Notes under the pieces: model-generated | The model's database searches: none | What the model was told of the DNA's origin: nothing | What the model saw: only the letters and a program-made list of their open reading frames with translations | Shown here: positions 1 to 6,773 of the stretch, piece after piece | Layout of the letters: each line of letters starts with the position of its first letter | Numbering within the stretch: position 1 is the first letter of the stretch | NCBI GenBank assembly: GCA_946479225.1 | Contig: CAMLFI010000121.1 | Coordinates: forward strand, 1-7,379 | DNA: 7,379 nt | From: an uncultured Mucilaginibacter sp. | GTDB lineage: Bacteria; Bacteroidota; Bacteroidia; Sphingobacteriales; Sphingobacteriaceae | Reading direction: 5' to 3' | Position numbers and translations under genes: made by a program

Positions 1-1821
1 AACACATCCATTAATAAAAGTTTTGGCGAAACCTATTCCTATGGGGAAACAGCCAGTGTAAAAAATACCAGCTTTTTTAACAGCGAAAGCACTAGCAATA
101 CCAGCAACAGGGGGCATAGGGGTAACGTAAGGCTTAATTACGATTTTGATAAATATAATAACATACAGGTAGACCCCACTTTTAACTATACAACCAGCAA
201 TACAGGCAGTAACTCTTTAAGCGATAATATAAACCATTTTACTACCGGTTTTGAACACCGCGCACTACAGAGCACCACCGAGAATAAAAACAGCACCAGC
301 GGAGTGGGCTTGAACGTTATTTACCAGCACATTTTTAAAAAACCACGCAGAAATGTTTCAATTGCCCTGGGTATAAACAGTACAGACAATAAAGCCGATG
401 GAAAAACATTCACCGACTACAGGTTTTATGCTGATGAGACCCAGAATGTTTTGCTGCGCGATTCGGTAGCGCACTTATTAACCCGCAGAACAAGCAATAA
501 TACCACCTACAATACCACAGTAACCTTTTTAGAGCCGCTCACGCAAAATTCGCAGTTGGAATTTACTGGCAGATTTAACAGGAACGTTATTGATAATTCG
601 GCCAAAGCAGACACGGTATTGGCTAACGGACAGTTAAGGGAGCTAACCCGCCTTAGCAATATATTTAATTACGCTTTTAACGAAACCCGTTTAACGCTTA
701 ACTATACCTATAACGGCAAAAAGATAAACTTGTCGGCAGGCGGAACGGTATTGCCGACAGTTTTAACAGGAACGCGGATCAATAATAATACTAACCAGCC
801 GGTATCATCGTCCATAAGCAGTTTCAGAGTGATACCTGTGTTGCGGTTTACCTATATATGGTCAACTTCGCAAAGGTTCAATATAACCTACAATGGTAAT
901 AACAACCTTCCCGAATTCCAGCAGATCCAGCCGTTTACAGACCGTTCAGATCCTATCAACATAACAACAGGTAACCCTAACCTTAAGCCGGCCTTTACCA
1001 ATTCGGTTAACGCATCGTACAATAATTATATAGCCAATTCCAAAATAAACATCAGTTTATCGGTAACAGCCTCTGAGGTGAAGAACAAGATAGTTACCAA
1101 TGTAATCCAGCGGCCCGAATTGATATCAACCGGCCCCGACAGGTACAGAACAATTTTTGAGACAACCTTTATCAACCTTGATGGTGCAAAATCTGTAAAT
1201 GGTAATTACCAGTTTTCAAAACAGCTGGCAGACAGGCGTTACACACTTTCGTTTAGCGGTGGGGTTAATTATGGTTATAATGTTGCCATGAGTAATAATG
1301 TGCTTTATCACAGTACACAATGGAGCGTTAGAAACAGTTTTGGCCCGAAAATTAACCCTAATGATGTTATAGAGATCAACCCATCTATACAGCACACAAT
1401 TACGCGCACCTTTACCTCGTTGCCGGGCAATACACCTACGCAGTTACAAACCACATCGCTTGTGCTTGATGGAAGGTTTGTGTTTAACAGCGGCTGGCGG
1501 TTTAGCTACAGCGCATCAAAAAACTTTGTAACCGGTTTGAGCAACTTTAACACCAACCCGCTGGTAATAAACGCGGGAGCCGAGCGGCAGCTGGCTAAAA
1601 AGAACAACCTGTATTTAACCTTTAATGTATATGATATTTTAAAGCAGAACAATTTTATACAGCAAAACGTAACCGCACAGGGCGTAACCAACACATTGTC
1701 TAACTCGCTTAGCCGGTACTTTATGGTGGGCCTTAGGGCAACTTTTCAAAAATGGGGAGGCAGGCCAAAACGTAACGGTCAGGACCTGAAACGTAAAGGT
1801 GATGGTAGCTTTATTTATTAA
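1..1821 (+). CDS. Outer-membrane beta-barrel / TonB-receptor-like protein, C-terminal part (5' truncated by window)
   Basis: The reading frame is open from base 1 with no start codon of its own, giving 606 visible residues; the GTG at 304 is internal. The composition (Asn, Thr, Ser, alternating hydrophobic residues, almost no Cys) and the many short alternating strands are those of an outer-membrane barrel. At visible residues about 315-330 there is a run reading DPINITTGNPNLKP, which is typical of the TonB-receptor-like barrel family often listed as outer membrane protein beta-barrel family 3 (family assignment from memory). The last predicted strand (SRYFMVGLRATFQ) is followed by a basic tail of about 20 residues ending SFIY. 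The N-terminal carboxypeptidase-like and plug domains expected for the family would lie upstream and cannot be checked. The stop abuts the first paralog gene, so the two are probably cotranscribed. A role in transport or surface binding is inferred; the substrate is unknown. Confidence 0.85.
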   Translation, partial: NTSINKSFGETYSYGETASVKNTSFFNSESTSNTSNRGHRGNVRLNYDFDKYNNIQVDPTFNYTTSNTGSNSLSDNINHFTTGFEHRALQSTTENKNSTSGVGLNVIYQHIFKKPRRNVSIALGINSTDNKADGKTFTDYRFYADETQNVLLRDSVAHLLTRRTSNNTTYNTTVTFLEPLTQNSQLEFTGRFNRNVIDNSAKADTVLANGQLRELTRLSNIFNYAFNETRLTLNYTYNGKKINLSAGGTVLPTVLTGTRINNNTNQPVSSSISSFRVIPVLRFTYIWSTSQRFNITYNGNNNLPEFQQIQPFTDRSDPINITTGNPNLKPAFTNSVNASYNNYIANSKINISLSVTASEVKNKIVTNVIQRPELISTGPDRYRTIFETTFINLDGAKSVNGNYQFSKQLADRRYTLSFSGGVNYGYNVAMSNNVLYHSTQWSVRNSFGPKINPNDVIEINPSIQHTITRTFTSLPGNTPTQLQTTSLVLDGRFVFNSGWRFSYSASKNFVTGLSNFNTNPLVINAGAERQLAKKNNLYLTFNVYDILKQNNFIQQNVTAQGVTNTLSNSLSRYFMVGLRATFQKWGGRPKRNGQDLKRKGDGSFIY

Positions 1822-2658
1822 ATGAGTATTGACATGAAATGTGCCTCCTTTGGGCTTACACTGATATGCCTAGCAGCGTTTACAAATGCTAACGCCCAAA
1901 AACTACCCAATGTGCAGCAAACAAGCGTGCGCGCACCGGCTAATTTAAAAATAGATGGCAAGCCAACCGAGTGGGGCACATTTGCTGCCTATAATAATGC
2001 TACAAGCCTGCTTTATACCATGGCCAATGATGATAAAAATTTGTACCTGACTTTACAGGCAAGCGACCCAAATGTGCTTACCAAAATTACCAACTGTGGG
2101 GTTTTATTAACTATCCATCCGTTTGGCAAAAAAAGCGGTAAGGATATAGTTTCAATCAATTACCCGGTATTTGAGTTGCGATATAACACTAAGCCGTTTA
2201 TTAGATTTAGTAACTCCAGCGGATTAACATCAGAGCAACGAATAGCCATAAATTCAAATCCCGACTCGATGCTTGTGTTAGCCAATAAAAAGCTAAAGGC
2301 AAACGATAAATATATTCGCACCAGCGGCATTGCTGATGTTGATACCATGCTGTCTATTTATAACGAAAAAGGTATTACTGCTAATGAAATTTTTACAAAA
2401 GGACCCGTTTATAACTACGAGATAGCAATACCCCTGAAATACCTTAACTTAAAGGGAGGAGCCTCGGCTAAATTCTCCTATCATATTGTGTTAAATGGAA
2501 TAAACGTAGACAGGGATTCCGGGCTTAAAATTACGAAGCAGCCGGATGGGAAAATGTTAGTTTCAATGGCTCCGGGCGTTGTTACCATACAAAATAAAGA
2601 TATGCCTGCCGTTATGGCCACTACCGATTTTTGGGGTGAATACACTTTAGCCAAATAG
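1822..2658 (+). CDS. Secreted CBM9/DOMON-like protein, paralog 1 of 5
   Basis: This is a 278-residue exported protein of unknown ligand. The signal peptide ends ANA|QKLP at residue 25/26 and there is no lipobox, because the Cys in LTLIC is preceded by Ile. The conserved blocks are KIDGKPTEW (43-51), YTMANDDKNLYL (65-76), IYNEKGITANEI (179-190), YEIAIPLKYL (199-208), KFSYHIVLNG (217-226) and the C-terminal DFWGEYTLAK. The IDG..W, NDD.LYL, GI.A, E.AIP and final F.GEY order is that of family-9 carbohydrate-binding / DOMON-like beta-sandwiches, so glycan or small-ligand binding is a reasonable guess. The ATG directly follows the upstream TAA with no gap. A second ATG at 1834 (MKCASF...) removes four residues, restores the MK start seen in the other four copies and may be the true start. 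Neither start has a clear Shine-Dalgarno sequence. This is the longest copy, with a longer middle insert. Confidence 0.85.
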   Translation: MSIDMKCASFGLTLICLAAFTNANAQKLPNVQQTSVRAPANLKIDGKPTEWGTFAAYNNATSLLYTMANDDKNLYLTLQASDPNVLTKITNCGVLLTIHPFGKKSGKDIVSINYPVFELRYNTKPFIRFSNSSGLTSEQRIAINSNPDSMLVLANKKLKANDKYIRTSGIADVDTMLSIYNEKGITANEIFTKGPVYNYEIAIPLKYLNLKGGASAKFSYHIVLNGINVDRDSGLKITKQPDGKMLVSMAPGVVTIQNKDMPAVMATTDFWGEYTLAK

Positions 2659-2660
2659 CC

Positions 2661-3470
2661 ATGAAAAACCTAAAGATGCTTTTATTTTTAACAATTGCAT
2701 TTGTTAATGCTAATGCCCAAAAACTCCCAAGCGTTCAGCCGGATGGCGTTAGAGCACCTGCCAATGTGAAAATTGATGGTAAAACAGAGGAGTGGGGCGA
2801 ATTTAAAGCCCGTAACAGCGCTACGGATATTTTTTACACCATTGCTAATGATGATAAGAAGCTATATCTCGTTATTCATACTGAACAGGGCACAGTTACA
2901 AGCCGGGCTGCAGTTGGAGGCATCAGGCTGTTGGTACAAGCCAATGGCTCAAAAAGCATGCAAGGGGCTAAGGGCGTCAAATTTCCTTTTTTTGAAAAAG
3001 GTTTCCGGATAGTTTTCCCTGTAAAAAAAATTGGAGAAGTAAACACACCAGCGCAAGGCGACTCCATAATGAAGGTTTATAATCAAAGGATAGCTAGTAG
3101 TGTAAAATGGATATACACCACAGGGATGGCGGGTACAGACAGCCTTGTATCTGTATACAACGATAAGGGTATTCAGGCAGCGGGCGCGTTTGACCAAACC
3201 AGGGGCTATACCTGCGAAATGGCAATAGACCTGGCTTTGTTGGGAATAACTGCAGATGCGGCAAGTAAGTTTAGCTATAATATCACCATCAATCCCGCCG
3301 GGCCTGGTAAAATGTCAATGCCCGGGTTCACGCTGGTTAGTGGCACCAATGCCGACGGAAGCAAGATGAACGATGCACAGTTCGCGGCATTCAACACAGA
3401 TTTTCAAAACAGAAACAACATTATATATGCCACTACTGATTTTTGGGCTGAGTATACTTTAGCCAAATAA
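2661..3470 (+). CDS. Secreted CBM9/DOMON-like protein, paralog 2 of 5
   Basis: This 269-residue protein starts two bases after the previous stop (TAG cc ATG). The signal peptide MKNLKMLLFL... ends ANA|QKLP at 19/20. The conserved blocks are KIDGKTEEW (37-45), YTIANDDKKLYL (59-70), VYNDKGIQAAGAF (165-177), YTCEMAIDLALLG (183-195), KFSYNITIN (203-211) and DFWAEYTLAK at the end. It differs from the other copies by a Gly/Met/Asn-rich segment (about 212-252) before the closing strand and by a Cys at 185 in the E.AI strand. Its nearest relative by motif is copy 1, with the same ATTDFW ending. Translation may be coupled to copy 1, since the only leader between them is the stop codon and two bases. 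A function in binding a ligand outside the inner membrane is inferred from the fold only. Confidence 0.85.
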   Translation: MKNLKMLLFLTIAFVNANAQKLPSVQPDGVRAPANVKIDGKTEEWGEFKARNSATDIFYTIANDDKKLYLVIHTEQGTVTSRAAVGGIRLLVQANGSKSMQGAKGVKFPFFEKGFRIVFPVKKIGEVNTPAQGDSIMKVYNQRIASSVKWIYTTGMAGTDSLVSVYNDKGIQAAGAFDQTRGYTCEMAIDLALLGITADAASKFSYNITINPAGPGKMSMPGFTLVSGTNADGSKMNDAQFAAFNTDFQNRNNIIYATTDFWAEYTLAK

Positions 3471-3478
3471 ATCTTATC

Positions 3479-4255
3479 ATGAAAAAAATCACACTACTCT
3501 TTCTATCGGCATTTACTTTTTTACAGGCCAACGCCCAAAAGCTGCCCAATAAACAGGAAGCCAGCGTTCGCATTCCGGTAAACGTAAAAATTGATGGGAA
3601 GGCAACAGAATGGAGCAATAGTTTTCAGGCTTATAACAACGCCACCAGCGTATATTATACTATGGCTAACAACAATGATTTTGTTTACCTGATAGGGCAA
3701 ATTAATGAGCCTGATGTTGTTGAAAGAATTAATAAATATGGATTTACGTTTGAAATATACAAAAAGGAAAATCCGGTTAACGACGAGCTGATCGGCATAA
3801 CTTCGCCGCCGCCCATCTATCCTAAATATTTCACAACTACTTTGTACACCGCAACCAGGGCACCTGACATCTCGTTGGCAAAAAATAGGATGAAAAGCTA
3901 TAACGAGGCATTACAAAAACATCATAAATTATTGGTAATTAAAGGCATTCCGGGTTTTGACACCGTTTCTGTTTATAACGATGAACCCGGCATTAGGCTG
4001 GCAGAAGCAGTAGATATTAATCTTAATTATACGTTTGAGTTACAGATTCCTATGCGCTATGTTAAACTTTTAAAAGGCGAGGATAAACAGATATTATACC
4101 ACTTCACTGTTAATACCAGCCCGCCATCGTTCATGCGATCGCCCAAAGAGCCCTACACGCCTGAACAGTTGGCATATATTGAAGAAGCAGAAGCCCGAAT
4201 AGCCAAAAAAAATGCAGCTACAGATTTTAAAGCGATTTATACTTTAGCTAAATAA
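3479..4255 (+). CDS. Secreted CBM9/DOMON-like protein, paralog 3 of 5
   Basis: This 258-residue protein starts eight bases after the previous stop. The signal peptide MKKITLLFLSAF... ends ANA|QKLP at 19/20. The conserved blocks are KIDGKATEW (37-45), YYTMANNNDFVYL (59-71), VYNDEPGIRLAEA (165-177), YTFELQIPMRYVKL (184-197), LYHFTVN (206-212) and DFKAIYTLAK at the end. It is the most divergent at the closing strand (KAI instead of WGE), has an extra Pro in the NEKGI turn, and carries a Pro-rich loop (ITSPPPIYPKY, about 107-117). A charged, probably helical stretch (PEQLAYIEEAEARIAKK, 228-244) precedes the last strand. The mature N-terminus KLPNKQEASVRIP is identical to copy 4, including a 23-base identical DNA run (3548-3570 and 4333-4355). 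The ligand is unknown. Confidence 0.85.
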   Translation: MKKITLLFLSAFTFLQANAQKLPNKQEASVRIPVNVKIDGKATEWSNSFQAYNNATSVYYTMANNNDFVYLIGQINEPDVVERINKYGFTFEIYKKENPVNDELIGITSPPPIYPKYFTTTLYTATRAPDISLAKNRMKSYNEALQKHHKLLVIKGIPGFDTVSVYNDEPGIRLAEAVDINLNYTFELQIPMRYVKLLKGEDKQILYHFTVNTSPPSFMRSPKEPYTPEQLAYIEEAEARIAKKNAATDFKAIYTLAK

Positions 4256-4263
4256 ACCTTTTC

Positions 4264-5058
4264 ATGAAAAAGACCATGCTATTTTTAATAGCCGCGTTAG
4301 CCTTTACAAATGCCAGCGCCCAAAAATTACCTAATAAACAGGAAGCCAGCGTTCGTATACCCTCAAATGTTAAAATTGATGGCAAGGCTACGGAATGGGA
4401 CAACCAGTTTCAGGCCAATAACTACAGCACCGATTTGCTTTACACCATGGCGAATAATGATGAAGAATTATACCTCATTATTAAAGCGGGCGACGGGGAC
4501 GTAATTAACAGAATAGTTGATGGTGGAATTACCCTCACCATTAAAAATGCAAATGGCGTTAATGATAATATAAACATCACCTTTCCTTATACAGAAGGTA
4601 AACAGACCCTTAGTTTTCCTTTAAAGGTTACCTACACTAAAGACTCGGAACGACCCGTAGATATTGTAGTTATGGAGTATAATAAGAAACTTAGGGATAA
4701 CCACAAATTTATAAAAGTTACAGGGGTTAAGGGTGTAGATACATTAATATCTCTATACAACGAAAAAGGTATCCAGGCCAACGAGCTCCTTGATGAAAAA
4801 AAGGCCTACACTTTAGAAATAGCTGTAAAACTTAGCTCGCTGGGGCTGTCAGCAAATAAGGAAACGAAATTTTCCTATCAACTGAAGATCAACGGCATCA
4901 GGCATTACGAACCTTTTGCCGGTAAAGTTATTATGGCGGGCGGCGGCGAAGTATCACCTGAAGTTGCAGCCCAGGCCGTGGCAGAAATGAATGCAAAATT
5001 TGCTGCAAGGTACGCTACTGCAACCGATTTTACCGGCGAGTATACTTTAGCCAAATAG
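4264..5058 (+). CDS. Secreted CBM9/DOMON-like protein, paralog 4 of 5
   Basis: This 264-residue protein starts eight bases after the previous stop. The signal peptide MKKTMLFLIAALAF... ends ASA|QKLP at 19/20. The conserved blocks are KIDGKATEW (37-45), YTMANNDEELYL (60-71), GGITLTI (87-93), GVDTLISLYNEKGIQANEL (157-175), YTLEIAVKL (182-190), KFSYQLKING (202-211) and DFTGEYTLAK at the end. Of the five it is closest to a family consensus and makes a good query. A helix-prone segment (SPEVAAQAVAEMNAKFAARY, 231-250) lies between the core and the closing strand, matching in position the helical stretch of copy 3. No catalytic motif and no lipid-attachment Cys are present, so it is probably a soluble periplasmic or released binding protein (inference). 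Confidence 0.85.
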   Translation: MKKTMLFLIAALAFTNASAQKLPNKQEASVRIPSNVKIDGKATEWDNQFQANNYSTDLLYTMANNDEELYLIIKAGDGDVINRIVDGGITLTIKNANGVNDNINITFPYTEGKQTLSFPLKVTYTKDSERPVDIVVMEYNKKLRDNHKFIKVTGVKGVDTLISLYNEKGIQANELLDEKKAYTLEIAVKLSSLGLSANKETKFSYQLKINGIRHYEPFAGKVIMAGGGEVSPEVAAQAVAEMNAKFAARYATATDFTGEYTLAK

Positions 5059-5060
5059 CT

Positions 5061-5843
5061 ATGAAAAAACTACAATTACTTTTAATTGCCGCGTTAACTT
5101 TTACAAATGTCTTAGCCCAAAAACTGCCCAGAATACAACAGGCGAGTTTGCATGCGCCTACCAATATTAAAATAGATGGTAAGGCCACAGAGTGGGAAGG
5201 GAAATTTCAGGCTTATAACCCCGGAAGTCGGGTGTTTTATACGCTGTCAAATGACAGAGAAAATTTGTACCTGATTGCGTGCATGGAAGAAAAAAACGGT
5301 AATTTTAAGGCTATAGTCGCGGGAATTACCTTGACTATACAGCTGCCAAAAGGTGCATCAGGAGATAAAAAGTCATCGGTAATTACTTACCCTACTAAAG
5401 GCAAAGTTGATGAAAGGGACAAGATAAACGATCATATGCATTTGGTTTATAATCTTAAGGATGACAAGAGAAAACGCGACTCAGTACAAAATATTACCAA
5501 TAAAATGATGGCTACCGCTTTCAAGCTTATTGATGTATCGGGCCTGAATGATATTAGTGAAACTTCCATTCCTGTTTATAATTTACAGGGAATACGTGTA
5601 GCAGCAAAGATCAGTGACGAAGCACAATATGTTTATGAGTTAGCCATCCCCTTAAAATATCTGCGTAATTATATAGAGAGCACCGGTAAATTCAATTACA
5701 GCCTTAAAGTTAACTCCCCTGCAGATAACGTCCCTGCCGGAAATGGTAGATTAATGATGACAAATACGGCAGCAATGGGTCCTGATATGGCTTATCAGCT
5801 TTATTCAACTGACTTTTCAGGAGAATACACGCTGGCAAAATAA
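5061..5843 (+). CDS. Secreted CBM9/DOMON-like protein, paralog 5 of 5
   Basis: This 260-residue protein starts two bases after the previous stop (TAG ct ATG). The signal peptide MKKLQLLLIAALTF... ends VLA|QKLP at 19/20. The conserved blocks are KIDGKATEW (37-45), YTLSNDRENLYL (60-71), AGITLTI (87-93), VYNLQGIRVAAKI (172-184), YELAIPLKYL (192-201), KFNYSLKVN (210-218) and DFSGEYTLAK at the end. It lacks the G(V/F)DT motif that precedes the VYN strand in most copies, having GLNDISETSIP instead, and carries a highly charged insert (NLKDDKRKRD, 131-140). It is the last gene before the terminator, and its EYTLAK codons differ from the other four copies while the residues are unchanged. Function is inferred only from the shared fold. 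Confidence 0.85.
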   Translation: MKKLQLLLIAALTFTNVLAQKLPRIQQASLHAPTNIKIDGKATEWEGKFQAYNPGSRVFYTLSNDRENLYLIACMEEKNGNFKAIVAGITLTIQLPKGASGDKKSSVITYPTKGKVDERDKINDHMHLVYNLKDDKRKRDSVQNITNKMMATAFKLIDVSGLNDISETSIPVYNLQGIRVAAKISDEAQYVYELAIPLKYLRNYIESTGKFNYSLKVNSPADNVPAGNGRLMMTNTAAMGPDMAYQLYSTDFSGEYTLAK

Positions 5844-5870
5844 CATTGATGGTATAAATTCTGCTAATAA

Positions 5871-5902
5871 AAAAGGCCCCGGTCAATCACCGCGGGCCTT
5901 TT
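5871..5902. terminator. Bidirectional intrinsic terminator between convergent genes
   Basis: A 9-base perfect stem (AAAAGGCCC, 5871-5879, with GGGCCTTTT, 5894-5902) is extended inward by CGGT/ACCG (5880-5883 with 5889-5892) around a CAATC loop, with one bulged C at 5893. It lies 27 bases after the stop of paralog 5 and 31 bases beyond the stop of the minus-strand gene. The U tract is four bases on the plus strand and six on the minus strand, so it should work better for the minus-strand gene but can serve both. Confidence 0.85.
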
Positions 5903-5933
5903 GGGTATAATATATGATAGGGGAAAATTGCGC

Positions 5934-6638
5934 TTAATTTAAACCACGCCTGCCTGCAACGTTACTTGCAAAGTTAGGGCGGTTGTCGTTACCGCGTCCG
6001 CGGTTATCATTTTGCGATGGCCTTCCTTCGCCACGTCCGGGTTGCGATGGTTGTTCAAACCTGCCGTTTCCACGGTTATCATTCCCACGGTTATTGTTCC
6101 ATTGGTCCTGGCGACCGCCTCTGTTATCATTGCGGTTGTCGTTTCCTCTTGCCCAATCGGGGCGGGTATCATTACCTCTGTTACGGTCGCGGTTATCGTT
6201 TCCTCTGTTCCAGTCAGAGCGGTTGTTACCGGCATTTCTATCCCAATCTCTACGGTTGTCGTTACGGTTATCATAACGTCTCCAGTCAAACTGGTTACCA
6301 CGGTACCTGGTGCGGTAAACGGTATGATTTAAGTACGGGCGGTTGGCGTGGATCTGAACCCTGCGCACGTTGCGCCAGTTATAGTTGCGGTATGCACCTG
6401 GCAGGTAAACTGCTGATATCCAATCGTAACCATCGTTATAGTAGTACAGGTTTTCGCCTACGCTGTAGTAAGCGTCAACTTCAGGCAGGTAGTAATAATC
6501 GTCGTATACGGCCACCGGCCTTTGTACCACAACCGGGCCACCCAAATTAAAACCCACACTCACATGTACCTGCGCACTGGCGCTATTGAAAGCAAAACCA
6601 CTAAGGGCTAATGCTGATATTATGGCTAACTTTTTCAT
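5934..6638 (-). CDS. Secreted Tyr-rich protein with disordered RGNDNR-type tail
   Basis: This 234-residue protein has a clear signal peptide (MKKLAIISALALSGFAFNSASA|Q, cleavage at 22/23). The mature part has two regions. Residues 23-113 are Tyr-rich and probably folded, with DDYYYLPEVDAYYSVGENLYYYNDGYDWISAVYLPGAYRNYN broken up around 46-87 and RPYLNHTVYRTRY at 100-112. This resembles a secreted family common in Sphingobacteriaceae genomes, for which I know no function. Residues 114-234 are almost entirely Asn, Arg, Asp, Gly and Gln, built on RGNDNR units with Trp at 119, 132, 143, 162 and 180, and are predicted disordered. There is no lipobox or sorting domain. A purine-rich GAGAAGAA lies just upstream of the ATG on the minus strand. 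It could be envelope-associated or bind polyanions through the Arg-rich tail (speculation). Confidence 0.8.
   Translation of the reverse strand: MKKLAIISALALSGFAFNSASAQVHVSVGFNLGGPVVVQRPVAVYDDYYYLPEVDAYYSVGENLYYYNDGYDWISAVYLPGAYRNYNWRNVRRVQIHANRPYLNHTVYRTRYRGNQFDWRRYDNRNDNRRDWDRNAGNNRSDWNRGNDNRDRNRGNDTRPDWARGNDNRNDNRGGRQDQWNNNRGNDNRGNGRFEQPSQPGRGEGRPSQNDNRGRGNDNRPNFASNVAGRRGLN
5985..6290 (-). repeat. Low-complexity coding repeats (Asn-Arg-Asp-Gly tail)
   Basis: On the plus strand this stretch repeats short units such as CGGTTATCATT, CGGTTGTCGTT and CGGTTATCGTT about ten times at irregular spacing. They are the codons for the RGNDNR-type motifs of the secreted protein above. The repetition keeps other frames free of stops, which creates long spurious plus-strand reading frames here. 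Confidence 0.75.
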
Positions 6639-6773
6639 TTTCTTCTCGTTTTATTTGCATTTATGACGATGAAAAAGCAGCAGGGTTTAACCGATTATGG
6701 CTATAAATCCCTTAATATAAAATAAAATATCAGGCATTAAACCTTCAAGGCAATTAGACTTCTAAGCGAAAAA
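6639..6773. other. AT-rich intergenic region between two minus-strand genes
   Basis: These 135 bases must hold the leader, and probably the promoter, of the Tyr-rich secreted gene. I found no exact Bacteroidota -7 element (TAnnTTTG) on the minus strand and no convincing hairpin for termination of the small upstream gene. It may contain a promoter with a weak consensus around 6705-6750, which is AT-rich, but I cannot place it. Confidence 0.5.

Larger units (their letters stand above)
1822..5843 (+). repeat. Tandem array of five paralogous genes
   Basis: Five head-to-tail copies of one gene family fill this stretch. From copy 2 to copy 5 the IDG motif is at residues 38-40 and the following Trp at 45 in every copy, so the N-terminal register is exact. 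The junctions fall into two types: two bases after TAG (copies 1/2 and 4/5) and eight bases after TAA (copies 2/3 and 3/4). The middles are too diverged for a recent duplication, so the array is old and maintained. All copies are intact. Confidence 0.85.

Noticed and set aside
304..306. GTG as the start of the barrel gene
   Set aside because: The frame is open from base 1 and the upstream residues have the same barrel-like composition, so the gene enters the window already in progress.
1834..1900. Lipoprotein signal in paralog 1 (LTLIC)
   Set aside because: Ile at -1 does not fit a lipobox, and the other four paralogs have no Cys in the signal region while sharing the A|Q cleavage site.
2949..3197. 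Minus-strand frame inside paralog 2
   Set aside because: It is a shadow frame of a clearly conserved gene with no start context or recognisable content.
5800..5843. C-terminal YTLAK as a type IX secretion sorting signal
   Set aside because: Known sorting domains are 70-100 residues long; this short motif fits the closing strand of the beta-sandwich better.
5985..6290. CRISPR-like short repeats
   Set aside because: The units are about 11 bases, imperfect and irregularly spaced, and are explained by the low-complexity protein tail.
5983..6550. Overlapping plus-strand reading frames opposite the Tyr-rich gene, and a second minus-strand frame at 5939-6301
   Set aside because: They arise from the repetitive codons of the real gene, have odd Ser/Pro/Arg or Thr/Val-rich compositions and lack signal peptides or plausible starts.
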